Positions 10,691 through 21,999 of a stretch of DNA of 64,000 nucleotides are shown here, in pieces. The position numbers and the translations under genes are program-made. This DNA comes from Dasypus novemcinctus. Taxonomy: Eukaryota > Chordata > Mammalia > Cingulata > Dasypodidae. Location of the stretch: positions 110,849,263 to 110,913,262 of the forward strand of contig NC_080677.1 of NCBI RefSeq assembly GCF_030445035.2, in the 5' to 3' direction. Each line of letters opens with the position of its first letter. Within the stretch, counting starts at the first letter, position 1. The notes beneath the pieces are model-generated. The model did no database searches. It was given only the letters and a program-made list of their open reading frames with translations, and was not told the DNA's origin.

Positions 10691-11615
10691 ACCATCATAT
10701 TTTTGACAAGCCAATGTAGAATGGAGTTGAGACAAAGGGTCTAATTAAGGGGAGGAGAATGGGGGGAAAGGCAGAGGGTCCAGAGGAGGTGGAAGAGGGG
10801 AAGGCAGGCAGAAGATTGAGTGTCTGTCCCTTCCTGATCCACAAACTGAGTTCTGAGCCTGCCTGTGGAAAATAGAGATGTGGGCAGAGGCTCATGGGTG
10901 TGGGCAGAGGCTCATGGGGCAGTTCTCCTGAAGGGGTCTATAAAGTCAGGGGCTCCAGCCCTGCTCTGGCTCCCAGGCGTCCAGAATGGAGGAGAGGGAC
11001 ATTCTCTCCTCTTCTATATCCATCAAAACTCCATGAAGACTCTGGGGCATGGCTTTTCTGGAGGAATATCCAGCATGTGTGTGTGTGTATGTTGTCCTAG
11101 GACTCTGAGCTTCTGTATGAGTACTAGTCAATGAAATTTGAGACCTCACAAGTCAGAAAACAAAACCTTGTCAGGCCACTCACCTAGTGTTGCATTGACA
11201 GTGGTGGTTTAAGTCATCTAAAACCACATGGGCAAGTCCATGCACCAGTGTGCCTGGAAGAAAATCCCCAAATCTTTCTCAGACCTGACTCTGGTTCCAG
11301 AGCACCAGAGCAGAAATCAAGGAAGGGGGATGAAACACCCAGTGTGAGAGCCCCAGAGACAGCTGGAAATACCAGAGAGAGGGTGTCATCAGCATTCTCT
11401 CCCCTGAGAGTTGAACCTGTGGGAGTGGCTAAGATGTGCAGTAAAAGGCAGGACTTTTCACATCTTTCTGTGCAGTTATGCTCTGGTTCAAAAGCATCCA
11501 AACCTTGCAGCAAAAGATGTACATTGATGCCTTGTAATGGAAGCATCATCTTAAGAACTGGCATGGAATTTTGTGGTTTGCAAAGTTCATGGGCATCTCT
11601 TATATCATTTGTTCT
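10690..11615. other. No recognised gene; short tandem duplication inside
   Basis: Mostly single-copy-looking sequence. A 20 bp unit 'tgggcagaggctcatgggtg' is tandemly duplicated at 10881-10919, and a small (gt)n run lies near 11080. A 127-codon frame at 11248-11631 has no recognisable domain and is not supported as a gene. Confidence 0.45.
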
Positions 11616-11619
11616 TCCC

Positions 11620-11790
11620 ACCAACTCCTGAGGTAACAAAGCTAGATGATGATATCCTTGTTTTGTAGATAAAGAAACTGATCTCTGAGAGCTAAGCAGG
11701 GTCTGAAGGTCATGGGGACAGTCATGGTGGAGTCTGGCCTCAGAGTGAGGCAGGTCCCTGAGGGCTCTAGCAGTCTACATCCTACACTGC
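11620..11790 (-). repeat. MIR SINE, antisense fragment
   Basis: Contains 'ccttgttttgtagataaaga' and 'aactgatctctgagagctaa', the reverse-complemented MIR core ('attttacagatgaggaaact…'), followed by a degraded head. Confidence 0.45.
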
Positions 11791-11802
11791 ACCTCATAAA
11801 CT

Positions 11803-12631
11803 AAGGTGGGATTAGGGATTAGAATCACACCCCACAAAGACATGTTCAAGTCCTAAGCCAGGGTTCTGTAAGTATAAACTCATTTGTAAATAGGATCTTC
11901 AAATATCCTATTGAGATGAGGTCAAGCTGAATCGGGGGTGGGTGGACTTTCATCCAATATGACTAAAGTCCATATAAGCTGAGGAAATTTGGATGTAGGA
12001 GGAGGAAGAGGGGCAGAAGGAGACAGAGTCTTGGATTGCCAGCAAGCCACTACCAGGACACTAGAGATGTGAGAGACAGCATGGGTTGCTGATACCCTGG
12101 TCTGGACTTCCACCCTCCAAAAACTGTGAAGCAATAAATTCCTGGTGTTTATGCCAACCTGACAGTGGTATTTGTTATAGTAGCCTTTTTTTTTTTAAAG
12201 ATTTATATTTATTTCTCTCCCCCCCCCACCCCACCCTGGTTGTCTGTTCTCTGTGTCTATTTGCTGCATCTTCTTTGTCCGCTTCTGTTGTTGTCAACCG
12301 CATGGGAATCTGTGTTTCTTTTGGTTGCGTCATCTTGCTGTGTCAGCTCTCCATGTGTGTGGCACCATTCCTCAACAGGCTGCACTTTCTTTCGCGCTGA
12401 GTGGCTCTCCTTACGGGGCACACTCCTTGTGTGTGGGGTTCCCCTACGTGGTGGACACTCCTGCGTGGCACGGCACTCCTTGCGCGCATCAGCACTGCAC
12501 ATGGGCCAGCTCCACACGGGTCAAGGAGGCCCGGGGCTCGAACCGTGGACCTCCCGAGTGGTAGACGGATGCCCTACCCACTGGGCCAAGTCCGTTGCCT
12601 TGTTATAGTAGCCTTGACAGACTAAGACAGT
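11803..12631 (+). repeat. MaLR-type LTR (MLT1-like), split by a SINE
   Basis: The sequence runs through 'ttcaagtcctaagccaggg', 'aaataggatcttcaaata', 'ccaatatgactaaagtcc', 'caaaaactgtgaagcaataa' (carrying an AATAAA) and 'ctgacagtggtatttgttat', and ends 'gacagactaagacag'. This order and ending are those of MLT1-class LTRs of the non-infectious MaLR group. A DAS-III copy interrupts it at 12188-12599 shortly before its 3' end. No internal retroviral genes are present, so it is a solo LTR. Confidence 0.65.
12188..12599 (-). mobile_element. DAS-III SINE, copy D
   Basis: Full-length minus-strand copy, tail at the left and head at the right ('gtagacggatgccctaccca'). The perfect 16 bp target-site duplication 'ttgttatagtagcctt' is at 12172-12187 and 12600-12615. 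The duplicated bases belong to a MaLR LTR end, so the SINE postdates the LTR. Confidence 0.93.
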
Positions 12632-12639
12632 ATCCAAAA

Positions 12640-13660
12640 CTGACCAAAGAGTTGAAACCTCAGCATAATGAGGTTCTTTGGTAGCCTCAGCAGCTAATTC
12701 CCTATTAAGATGGGCCCAGCATATGCTATCATATATCAAACTCAGTGTCATGATGAAACTTCAATTTATAAGTTAATTCTACATACAAGCCCAAAGTAAA
12801 TCATTTTAAATGATTTCACTTGTCTTTAAACAGTTCAGAAATCTTATTTTTAAAGAGGAAGTGAGAATATTGGTCAAATATAACAATAAGAAATCAAAGG
12901 CAGGATTCTGCCCCCTTCCTCACCCTTTTTAAACTGATTTCTTGGCTCTACTTTTTTCAGAGCCTGTCCTCAAAAACAGAAGTCATTTAAAGATTAGTAG
13001 CTTTTGTATGATGCCAAATGTATATACTGATGGAAAGTTTGTAAGGGTGGAAAATTCATCAGAGGTAAACAAGCTACTAATTAGAAACAATTGGAAAGCC
13101 TGATTTATAATTAGAGCTTTGTTTCCTGAAACCTGGCATGAGGGCTCTGCTTGTGTCAGGAACCCCCTGGTGGGTTGGTTTCCAAGTACCAGCACAAGCA
13201 GATTGCTTCCTGCAGCTCAGGACATCAGGGCAGGCCCCCACTGAGTCTATACAGGGAGTTCCTGACCGTCCTGCCCCAGGTAAAATGTGTCTCAAACTTA
13301 GGCTTTTACCCTCTGAACCCCTTCTCATAAACCCCATGCCTCTTCCAGGCTATCTCCAGGGCCAACCACTGGATCAGTATACCTCATCTTGTCTTACTTT
13401 ACTTGATGGTGCCTCAGTTTCTCAATTACCCCTCCTAAGATCTCCACTTCATCCCATCTCATGGAAAAGTCCAATTAACAAGGGACAGTTGATCTCAGCT
13501 GGTAAAGAAAAGTATCTACTGAAACTAATTCATACTTAAGTGTGAATAACTACACGAAGATGTTAAATGTCAAAAGGATGTTTTGCATTCGAAAAGTGAG
13601 AGCTGGGTAAGTCACCTGTTTGACTATTCAGGAGGAATTTCAAGATAGGGTTTTCCTTGT
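12640..13660. other. No recognised feature
   Basis: No repeat signature, RNA gene or exon recognised. A 133-codon frame at 13138-13539 has no domain I can identify. Confidence 0.45.
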
Positions 13661-13664
13661 CACT

Positions 13665-13830
13665 CAGGTTTTATTTATTCACTCAATAAATGTTTAAAAA
13701 GTTCCATCCCTGTGTTAGAAACTTCATTAACTGCTGGGGTTATAAATATTACACCTTAAAAGACTACCACTGCTAGTATGGAGAGATAAGTAGATACTGT
13801 GATGCATTTTTGTGAAGGTTTTAATAATGG
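13665..13830 (-). repeat. LINE-2 3'-end fragment, antisense
   Basis: Begins 'attcactcaataaatgttt' and continues 'tgtgttagaaacttcatta', a weak but ordered match to the reverse-complemented L2 tail. Confidence 0.45.
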
Positions 13831-13924
13831 CATAACTGTGAACTTTTATCTGGACTTTTTTTTATATGAGATATTAAAAGTCCTTGTTTTTTGAGCTAGT
13901 TGGACTCAGAATTTTCAGTTACCA

Positions 13925-14060
13925 CTCCAAGCATCCCTCACTAGAATGTAAGCTCCAAGGTTGCTGAGCCCATCTGACTTGTTCCTTGCTGTGTATCCCC
14001 AGTGCCTAGAACAGAGGCAAGCATATAGAGAGCATCTACTGAAAATTGATAGACAGTGAC
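13925..14060 (+). repeat. LINE-2 3'-end fragment
   Basis: 'cactagaatgtaagctccaa', 'gctgtgtatccccagtgcct' and 'agaacagaggcaagca' are the L2 3' end phrases in order. Confidence 0.75.
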
Positions 14061-14511
14061 TGGCCAAGGTGCCCACATGGTGAACATGGATTGAAGCTAG
14101 AGTGAGGTAGAAGTGAGGACTCTCCATGCTCTATCCAAAGCCATTCCTCCACTTGTGCCCTCCACCCCACCCAGTTTCCCCACTCTAATAATAATCCCAC
14201 CCCCTTCCTGTGGCTTCAGTATTTTTTTTTTTTTCCCTAACTTCTGGATTATTAACATCGCCATGCCCTCCCCTCCAGCGGTTGTCTCATTTCTTGGTCC
14301 CCTTTTGCAGCAAATCTCAAGAGTTTTTTATTCTACTGTCTCCAATTTCTCTTTCTCCCACTCTCTCTTAAAAGCACTTCAATTGGTTTTCCCCGCTTCC
14401 CTCTCCACCAAACCTGTTCTTGGAAAGCTCATCAAGAGCTCAGTGGCCGAATGCACCCGTCATGGCCCTTCCATCACAGCCTCGTTTGACACGGATAATC
14501 ACTCCCTCCTG

Positions 14512-15090
14512 ATAGATGTAGGATGACCGAATCCCTGAAAGTAACTTGTTTCTTTCCCTGTTGCTAGGATACAAAGAAAAGAATTATATGTAAATCAGAA
14601 GGTAATGAAATGCAACCCTCTCTTTGGGCCAAATTCTGCTTTTGGTGGTCAAGAATATCCTGTTGAAGCAATGAAGTATGAAAACCAACTTCAACCAGTT
14701 GGCTGGACCTGCGCAGAAGCAGCCCCTTGCTGTCCTCACTTCAACTTGCTTAATTAACATAGTAAATTTCCCACCCAGGGGTGGAGTTATCCGCCCCTTT
14801 CTTGATCATGCAATGTATGTGCAAGTGTGATTTCCTGAACATACTAATCATACAATTATATAACCAGTTATGTGTGTTCATCCACATGGATGAACACTAA
14901 TGCATAATCAAAGCAAATGCTAAGTAGTATTTAAATGAGAGTAGAACTGTAGCATGGGAAGACAGGTCTGAGTCACTTTGGACTGGCCTTGGCTCCTTAC
15001 CTCTACAGACGTAATAAATGTGAGTTTGCCTAACTCTCGTGTTGAAGTTTTCTTCATGCCATCTCTGGTTATCCATAAGGGCCTTGCTTT
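14512..15090 (+). repeat. LTR-like insertion in L2
   Basis: This block separates two collinear L2 parts. It has a TATA-like 'agtatttaaatgag' near 14930 and an AATAAA at 15012-15017 followed by a 'gtgagtttgcctaactctcg' region. That spacing resembles the U3-R-U5 layout of a solo LTR. No retroviral coding sequence is seen and the family is not identified. The ends are approximate. Confidence 0.4.
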
Positions 15091-15916
15091 GAGGCCTAAC
15101 ACTCCTCCTTCATGCAGCATATTCCCCTGTTCTCCTGTTTCCACCCTACCTATTGGGTTCTCCTTTCTGTCCCCTTTCTGACTTCCTCCCTTTTTTACCC
15201 CAGACTTCTTAAGGCTGGGCTGTCCAAGATTCAATCCTTGGTCCTCCTCTCTTTTTCTTCCTTGGGGTCACATTGAGCTCTATGATTCTAAATACCTTTT
15301 ATTTGCTTACAGCTCCCAAATTCATATCTGTAGCCAGACTTCTCTTCTGAAATCCAGACTCATACATTCCAGTTGCCTCTCAGCATCACTACTTGCTTGT
15401 ATAATAGAACTTCAACCCTAACATGGCTGAAACTGAACTTGTGGTCTATCTCAACAAACCTGTTCCACCTTCCAATTCCTCAAGCTAAAACCTCAGCATC
15501 ATCTTTTTCTTACATTCCATGCCCAGTCCACCAGGAAATCCTGTTAATTTTATGAACAAGATATGTCCAGAATGGGACCTCTTCTTAGCACCTACACTGA
15601 CGGCCACCAGTCTGGTCTGAGCCTCTCTTTTCTCTCGCCTAAATAATGGCAATAGTCCCTAAGATGACAGTCTATTCTCAACAGAGCTGTCAAAGTCATC
15701 CTCTTAAAACAAAGACTAGGTGATTCCCTTAATCAGGATCCTTCCAAGGGCTTCCAAGTTAAAGCCAGATGACTTACAAGGCTCTCCATGGTCTGTATTC
15801 CTTCCCTAGCCTGTCACCACCATGGCCCTCTCTCGCATTCATCACCTCGTTAGCCACTCCAGTCATGCTTGTCTCCTTGCTGTTCCTTCTCCTGCCCTGG
15901 GGCCTTTGCTTTAATC

Positions 15917-16234
15917 CAGGTGGTGGCAAACTTTTTCTGCAAAGGGCCAGATAGTATTTATCTTAGGCTTTGCGGGGCCATTATGGTCCATCGCTATTGA
16001 ACTCTGCTGTTGCAAACAATAGATTAAAAAATGAGCATGTCTGGGTTCCAAAACACCTTTATTTATGGATGCTGAAATTTGAATTTCATGTAATTTTCAT
16101 GTGTCATAAAATGTTACTCTTCTTTTGATTAGTTTCAACCCCTTAAAAATATGGAAACCATTTTAGCTTATGGGCCATCCAAAAACAGGTGATAGGCTAG
16201 ATGTGTCCTGTGGGCCATAGTTTGCTGCTGCCTG
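15917..16234 (+). mobile_element. hAT (Charlie-like) non-autonomous element
   Basis: Ends 'caggtggtggcaaac' and 'gtttgctgctgcctg' are imperfect inverted repeats. The interior has 'ctgcaaagggccagatagta', 'aggctttgcggggccat' and 'tgggccatagtttgctgc', a very common mammalian hAT MITE pattern. It lies inside an L2. The flanking 8-mers share only 'taat', so the target duplication has decayed. Confidence 0.65.
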
Positions 16235-16303
16235 TGCTAATTGCTCCCTTACAAGGTATGTTCTTCTTACAGATATCTGCTTGACCACTACCTTACTTCT
16301 CGT

Positions 16304-16822
16304 GATGGTTAATTTCATACGTCAACATGGAGAGGTGATGGTGTCCAGTTGTTTGGTCAAGCAAGCACTGGCCTGATTGTTACTGTGAGGGTCTTCTGTG
16401 GATGTGTTACGTCATCAGTCAGCTGATGGCATCTATGGCTGATTGTATCTACAATCGACAAAGGAGATTGCCCTCTGCAATGGGGGCAGTCTCCTCATCC
16501 AATTGACTGGAAGTCGTAAAGCCGAACTGAGGATTTCAGAAGTCAGAAAGAAGAATTTCTGCCTCTTCTTCAGCCAGTCAGCTTCTCCTGAGGAATACAG
16601 CTTCACCTTCACTGGACTTCCAGTTTGCAGCCTACCCTACAGAGTTCGGACATGCCAGATTTCAGAATCCCTGTTCTAGAAGTTCCCAGCTCATGTGCAA
16701 CCTGCTTTATGGAATTCTGACTTACTGACCTCATGCTCACATGAACCAATTCCTATAATACCTGTTAGCTCTCTCTGTCTCTCCTGTCCGGTCTGTTTCT
16801 CTGGAGAACCTTGACTGATAAT
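16304..16822 (+). repeat. Unclassified mammalian interspersed repeat, copy 1
   Basis: Starts 'tgatggttaatttcatacg', continues 'cagttgtttggtcaagcaag', 'cactggcctgattgttactg' and 'tctacaatcgacaaaggaga', and ends 'tctctggagaaccttgactg'. The same order recurs at 38107-38567, so it is one dispersed family. The start and end resemble a pan-mammalian repeat that ends 'ggagaaccctgactaatac'. No coding capacity is seen. It interrupts L2. Confidence 0.6.
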
Positions 16823-17289
16823 GTGTCTTTCAGGATTTTGATTGGATCTCCCTTCCCAGTGGGGCCTGTCCTGACCTCTCTGACCCTGCCCCACTGTCTC
16901 CCTTGCCTTCCTCAACATTCTTCAGCCTCTTGACCCTGATCTCCTTTTTTCTATTATATGCTTTTTCTGTTCTATGCATACTTCTCAACTTCTAACATAT
17001 TCTACAATTTATTGATTACTGTTTAATATTTGTTGCTGCCCGCTCCTCTTGCTTAGAATGTAAGCTCCATGAGAGTGGGGATATTTGTCTGTTTTGTTCA
17101 TTGATAGACTCAAATGGCAAGGTCAGTGTCAGGCACAAAAGGCACTCAGTAAATATTTGTTGCTTGAAAATGTATGCTGAGTGGCCATTCATTAGTGAGT
17201 GTCTTCAGATTATGACGAGTTTTGCTTCTCAATACCCCAAAGCCTTAGGTACTCAGATAATGTAATTTTCTAGGAAATACTAGGAAAGC

Positions 17290-17470
17290 AAAGACCCCAT
17301 GAAAGTACCAAGAGGCTTTAGGCAAGGCTTCTTGGAGGAGGTAACATCTGACCTGAGCTTTAAGGAGTGAGGCACAATTCACAGGCTGGAGAGGGGAGAG
17401 CAGTCCAGGCAGAAGAAACAAGCTCTTTGATGCAGGAAGGGTCTGAAGCATGAGGACTGGCAATTAGTTC
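17290..17470 (-). repeat. LINE-2 fragment, antisense
   Basis: 'ggcaaggcttcttggaggag', 'gtaacatctgacctgagct' and 'gtctgaagcatgaggact' match the reverse-complemented L2 3' region. Confidence 0.6.
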
Positions 17471-17513
17471 TCTGTGGCTGCCGGGGGAGTGATACGGGAG
17501 GCTGGAAGGCCAC

Positions 17514-17543
17514 GGGGGGGCGGGGGGGGGGGGGGCGGGGTGG
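17514..17543 (+). repeat. Poly(G) tract
   Basis: Nearly uninterrupted guanines broken by two cytosines, followed by 'cggggtgg'. It is low-complexity sequence able to form G-quadruplex structure. Its length in an assembly is likely unreliable. Confidence 0.85.
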
Positions 17544-17544
17544 C

Positions 17545-18865
17545 ATTGCTATGAACATACACAGGGCCGTTAACAGATTTCTGCTGACACAGGGCACAGC
17601 CCTCCAAAACCCTGGGAGAAGCCAGGCTTGCTTCTGTTGCATCATGCCCAAGAGCTTTCCAGAAAAGCAATCCAGGGCTAGTCCTCAATGAGTTTCCCTA
17701 AACTGCCTCACCACAAAATAAGTAAGCACTGTGATTTCCGTCGAAGATGCTCTGGACAGCAGCATTTTCCAGAGGCTTCTCAGGGTCACACCACGGTGCT
17801 CCTGAACCCCGAGGTCTTTGGAGAGATTCGGATTTGCAGGACCCCACCCCAAGCAACACCACTGCAGATGTTCAGACCCTCCTTACCTGCACCAGCTGGG
17901 TGGCCAACTGAGACGGTGGAGCCCAGGGAGGTTTTACTTTTCCCTCTGCTTAATGTATGCAAGACCATGTGAGGACTGAGCAAATGTGTATAAGAAGTTT
18001 CAGGTCCAGGAGGAAAAGGACACTGAAAGCGGAGCCCCTTCCCAAGGCAGGGTGTGATGAAAACCAGCCTAGAGAGGAGAGCACCGAGGAGTCTAAAGGA
18101 AGGAGCGACCTCTTCCAGGTGGGAGGGAATCAGGGAAGACTTCTGGAAAGTGGTGGCATTTTGAGTCATAGGGAAGGACACCCCACAGCAGGAGCACGTG
18201 GACATTTGTGTGCAGACTGCCTCTAAGTTAGCACCAATGCAAGCAACCTACTAAATGCATAAATAACAATCGTTTTTCAGTCAGCCAAAAACCCCAGCCC
18301 TAGCAGATGTTGTCAGATGTATCCATTTTGTCCTATAATCTTTAAATAATCTTTTCATAAAGTACCATCTGAAGGAAAGGCCTAATCCATCCTCCCCCGG
18401 TAGGAGGGGAATTATCTTACTGACGGTATAAAATGATCCTTTTAGGTGACATAAAAACAACTCTCAGCCTAAATCCCTTCTTTTTCCTCCCCCACAGGTG
18501 CCAGCATTACTGTTAAGAACTACATTTAAGGAAAGAGCAAGAAAGCAGGAGGGGATTTTAAGGCTCAAATAGCATCAAGTTGGAACCCAAGTCTCCTAAA
18601 ATGACAGTGTGGACGTCTGACTGGCTGTGCTGAGGGGAGCCCCCATTTCCCTGCCAAGGAGCTGGGGACCTGGCCTGCTCCCCCTGAGGCTCTGTCCTAA
18701 TAGGCAGTTGTGGACTGTGAGGGGTTAGATGGGAAGAGGGATTAAAGACAGCACGTGGTGAGGAGTATGGAAATTCCGGAGGTGGTGGGATCTGTGCAGA
18801 TAATCTCCTTACCTGCAATCTTGTTTCAGGGAAAGACAGCCTCCCTGGGTGAGGAGGGCTGTGTT
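17545..18865. other. No recognised gene
   Basis: Largely single-copy-looking sequence. A short L2-like antisense stretch ('gaggagtctaaaggaagg' to 'tctggaaagtggtggcattt') lies near 18085-18165. Open frames of up to 139 codons show no domain I recognise. Confidence 0.4.
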
Positions 18866-18867
18866 TA

Positions 18868-19045
18868 GAAACACAGAGATTCTTAGTTCAAGTTATAACT
18901 TTGCCATTCACTTAACTGTGTGGTTTTGGCACACCACTTAATTTTTTCTTTTAGAATCAATAAAATGGGAGCAACATTAATAAAGCACTTTCTCATAAGC
19001 GCCATGTGGGAGAAGCTTTATAAGTAGTAAATGAGAAAGCCTGGG
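18868..19045 (+). repeat. MIR SINE
   Basis: Sense MIR with 'acttaactgtgtggttttgg', 'atcaataaaatgggagcaac' and 'taaagcactttctcataagc' in consensus order. Confidence 0.5.
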
Positions 19046-19309
19046 CCAGAGTTTAAGAGCCATACCAACATCAAAGAGCTGGCAAGGACTTGGGTTCCTA
19101 GATCCTGGGATCTTCTTCCAAATTATGCCAGGTGACTAGCCATTTGGTAGGTAACTTTATTACACAGAATTGCTCATAAGAAAAGAGTGGATCCCACTAA
19201 TATCAGTTGCATTCTTTTTCCTGGTCATATCATGTGAACGTGTACCCTTCCTCGTAACCTCATGCACACATCTGTTACTTCCATGGTCTTGCCTTGTACT
19301 TAATACCAT

Positions 19310-20520
19310 CTAGTCTATCCATCTACTTACTCAGACAAGATTTGTTGAGCATATACTATGTATCTATCAAGTTCTGTATGAAGTTTTGGAGACTCAAACA
19401 AGAATGGCCATGTGAGTCCTTAAGGAGCACGCAGACTTGTAGAGGAGACACACCTGAACATAAAAAACAGACATGAAGCTACGTGGTGTCTTATAATAGA
19501 ACTTTACATAAAATCTTAAAGGATGAAGGAAGGCTAGAGCTCATAATTATAGCTATTTTTATTTTTTACAAGAGGAGGGGTGGGAGGAGTCAGGCTACCC
19601 AGGGGAGTCACAGGTGAAAATCTGAATCATGGAAAGTTCTTACCAGTGGATGCTAACGTCATTGTGTGTGTTGAAAGTGGGGCATAGAGGTTGAAAGGGA
19701 CAAGGGCATTCTGGGAAGAGAGAACAGTGAGTGCAAACCCATGTCAGAGCAGCCTCCCAGATTCACTGTGGCCAGATGGGGGGTGAGGGGTGAAGTAGCA
19801 GTGGGAGAAAGGAGGGGGAGGTTGGCAGGGGCCAGAACATGAAAGTATTGCATGGCCTCTAGATTTAAGCTTTATCCTGCTGCACATTTGAAATTTTTCT
19901 AAACAGGGGAGTAACGTTATCAGATTAGAATGATAATTCTGATGGCACCATGTAGCACAGATGGGAAAATTGGAATCAGGGAATCAGATTTTGCAAAGAT
20001 GGTGATAATCCAGGCAACAGAGGATGCAGGTCTGAGTGAAAGGCAGGTATATGGAAATGAGGAGATTTTAAAAAGAGGATCAACCTGGAGACTGATTGGG
20101 AGTGGGGGAGGTGAGGGAGAGGGAGGGGTAGAGAATTTCAGTGATGGTGAATGATAGTGCCCTTAAGGCAGGGGTTCTTAACAAGGGGTCTGTGAGTTGG
20201 AATTGAAATTCAAAAAAACATTCTTGTGGGAACATGTTCATGCGGGTGTGATATATTTATTAAATAATACACAGTATAGTGTGGACTTAGTAAGGGGTCT
20301 GTGGTTTTCACCTGACTGGCAAAGGGCTCCATGGAACAGAAAAAGTTAAGAACCCCTGCCTTAGGGAATCCAGGAAGAGGAGGAGGAGGAAGTTGAGGCA
20401 AGGGAAGAGGGGACAGAATAACAATTCTGCTTTGGGGCTGTTAAGTTTACGTGTCTGAGAGATTTCCAGGAGGCACTGTTGGCTGTTGAAAATGGGTTTG
20501 AAGTTTAGGAGAGACTTCAG
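19310..20520 (-). repeat. LINE-2, antisense, containing a hAT MITE
   Basis: Reverse-complemented L2 from near its 3' end ('gttgagcatatactatgtat') through 'ggaagagagaacagtgagtg' and 'gataatccaggcaacagag' to 'gtgtctgagagatttccagg'. A 190 bp hAT element sits inside at 20169-20358. Confidence 0.7.
20169..20358. mobile_element. hAT non-autonomous transposon (MITE), 190 bp
   Basis: Perfect 14 bp terminal inverted repeats 'caggggttcttaac' / 'gttaagaacccctg', flanked by 8 bp direct repeats differing at one base ('ccttaagg' at 20161-20168, 'ccttaggg' at 20359-20366). The 8 bp duplication and the 'cagggg' start fit the hAT superfamily. There is no coding sequence, so it would have needed transposase in trans. 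It is inserted in an antisense L2. Confidence 0.85.
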
Positions 20521-20524
20521 TTAT

Positions 20525-21350
20525 TCATTGTGCACGTATTTCATTGTGTTTCCTACGTGCTGAGCACCTTTCTAGTGTCTGTGAGTATGGTGGGCACATT
20601 CTAATGAAGGAAAACAAATAACAGACCAGTAAACACATATAAAATAGCAGGATAATGTCACAGAGTGACTGGGAATGGCCTTAGATATGGGCTAAGAAAA
20701 GACATTTCTTAAGAAGGCATATGAACTGAGACCTGAGTAATGGAGAGGATCCAACCTTGTGAAAACCCCAGCAATAAAAGCATTCCAGATGGAGGAAAAA
20801 GCACAGGTAAAGCCTTTGAGGTGAGAATGAGGTTGGTATGTTTGAGGAAGAGAAAGAACGCCAGGGTCTGGACTATCGTGGGTGAGGGGATGAAAGTCAG
20901 GCATGAGGTTGCTAAAGAGACAGATAAGATGTATCTGTCAAGATGCATCAGCTCCCAAATTTCAATGATGTACAATAGAAAGATTTATTTACCACTCCCA
21001 CTACGTGTTCATTGTGGATCAGCTGCACTGATCATCTCGACTCCTGGACCCAGTTATATAGACTAGGCCCTATCCGGGATATAACAGGTCTCCTGGCAGA
21101 GGGAAAAGAGAAGGTGGCCGAACATGTGATAGACTTAAAGGTTATGTGTGGAAGTGGATATGTCACTTCCATTGGCCAAAGCAAATCACATGGCCAAGTC
21201 TGACATGGGGGTAGGGATATAGAATCCTCCCACAGAAAGGAGCAGCAACATTGGAATCAACAATACAATCTACCACACAGGCTATAGTGTGGAGATTGGA
21301 TTTTATCCTAAGTGCTATAGGAAGCCATTAAATTTTCTTTCTTTTTTAAA
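20525..21350 (-). repeat. Second antisense LINE-2, split by an insertion
   Basis: Begins again with an L2 3' end ('cctacgtgctgagcaccttt') right after the previous antisense L2, runs to about 20925, and resumes at about 21285 with 'ggattttatcctaagtgcta' and 'aggaagccattaaatt'. These are two separate L2 copies head to tail, not one. Confidence 0.65.
20926..21285. repeat. Unclassified insertion in L2
   Basis: Interrupts a collinear L2. It carries 'gaaagatttatttaccactc', 'ctcctggacccagttatata' and 'cattggccaaagcaaatcac'. That wording is common to old LTR-like mammalian repeats, perhaps antisense. The family and ends are not resolved. Confidence 0.35.
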
Positions 21351-21364
21351 CAGAAGGGACATTA

Positions 21365-21920
21365 TATTGTTCAGCCAAAGGGGTACTGATGCAAAATACC
21401 AGAAATAGGTTAGTTTTTATAAAGGGTACTTATCTGGGGTAGAAGCTTATAGTTACCAGGTGATAAAGCACAAGTTACTTCCCTCACCAAAGTTTACTGC
21501 TACATGTTGGAGCAAGATGGCTGCTGATGTCTGTAAGGGTTCAGGCTTCCTGGGTTCCTCTCTTCCCAAGGCTTGCCTCTTTCTGGACCCAGGTGCTCTG
21601 TTGGCTCCACAAGGTCAGCTGTAGACAATTAGGTGAATGGCTTGTTTCTTTTCCTGGCTCTCTCTTTCTTCACAACCAAGCTCCTCTGTGTATTTATTTC
21701 CCAGGGCTTCAGCTCAAGATTCCAACAGCAAAACTCCAACTCTGTCCTGTGCCATATCTTCATCTGTAAGTCCCCACCCGCCAAGGGGTGGGGGACTCAA
21801 CACCCTGTTGAAGTGGCCCAATCATAATTTTATCACACCCAGGTATAGGCCAGTTTACAAACATAATCTAATACCTATTTTTGAAATTCATGAAGTTTAT
21901 ATCAAACTGCTACAGTCATT
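21365..21920. repeat. Probable xenarthran interspersed repeat, unclassified
   Basis: The block runs 'cagccaaaggggtactgatg', 'tggagcaagatggctgctga', 'aagtccccacccgccaaggg', 'aagtggcccaatcataattt' and 'tatatcaaactgctacag'. It has no coding potential and looks like a dispersed LTR-like repeat. I recognise the style but cannot name the family. Confidence 0.35.
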
Positions 21921-21999
21921 AATGTTGGTAGCCAAGGTGGGTTAAAAATGAAGGAAGAATAAAAATAGTAGATAAAAGAAGTTAGGTAACCCAGAAAAA

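Larger units (their letters stand above)
14110..17175 (+). repeat. Long LINE-2 copy interrupted by three insertions
   Basis: L2 sequence can be followed in order through four blocks: 14110-14512 (late reverse-transcriptase region, 'gtttgacacggataatcact'), about 15090-15916 ('aacatggctgaaactgaact', 'ggctctccatggtctgtatt'), 16235-16303 ('acagatatctgcttgacca') and 16823-17175 ('gaatgtaagctccatgagag', 'gcactcagtaaatatttgtt'). The gaps hold an LTR-like block, a hAT element and an unclassified repeat. It has many substitutions and no long frame. Confidence 0.75.
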
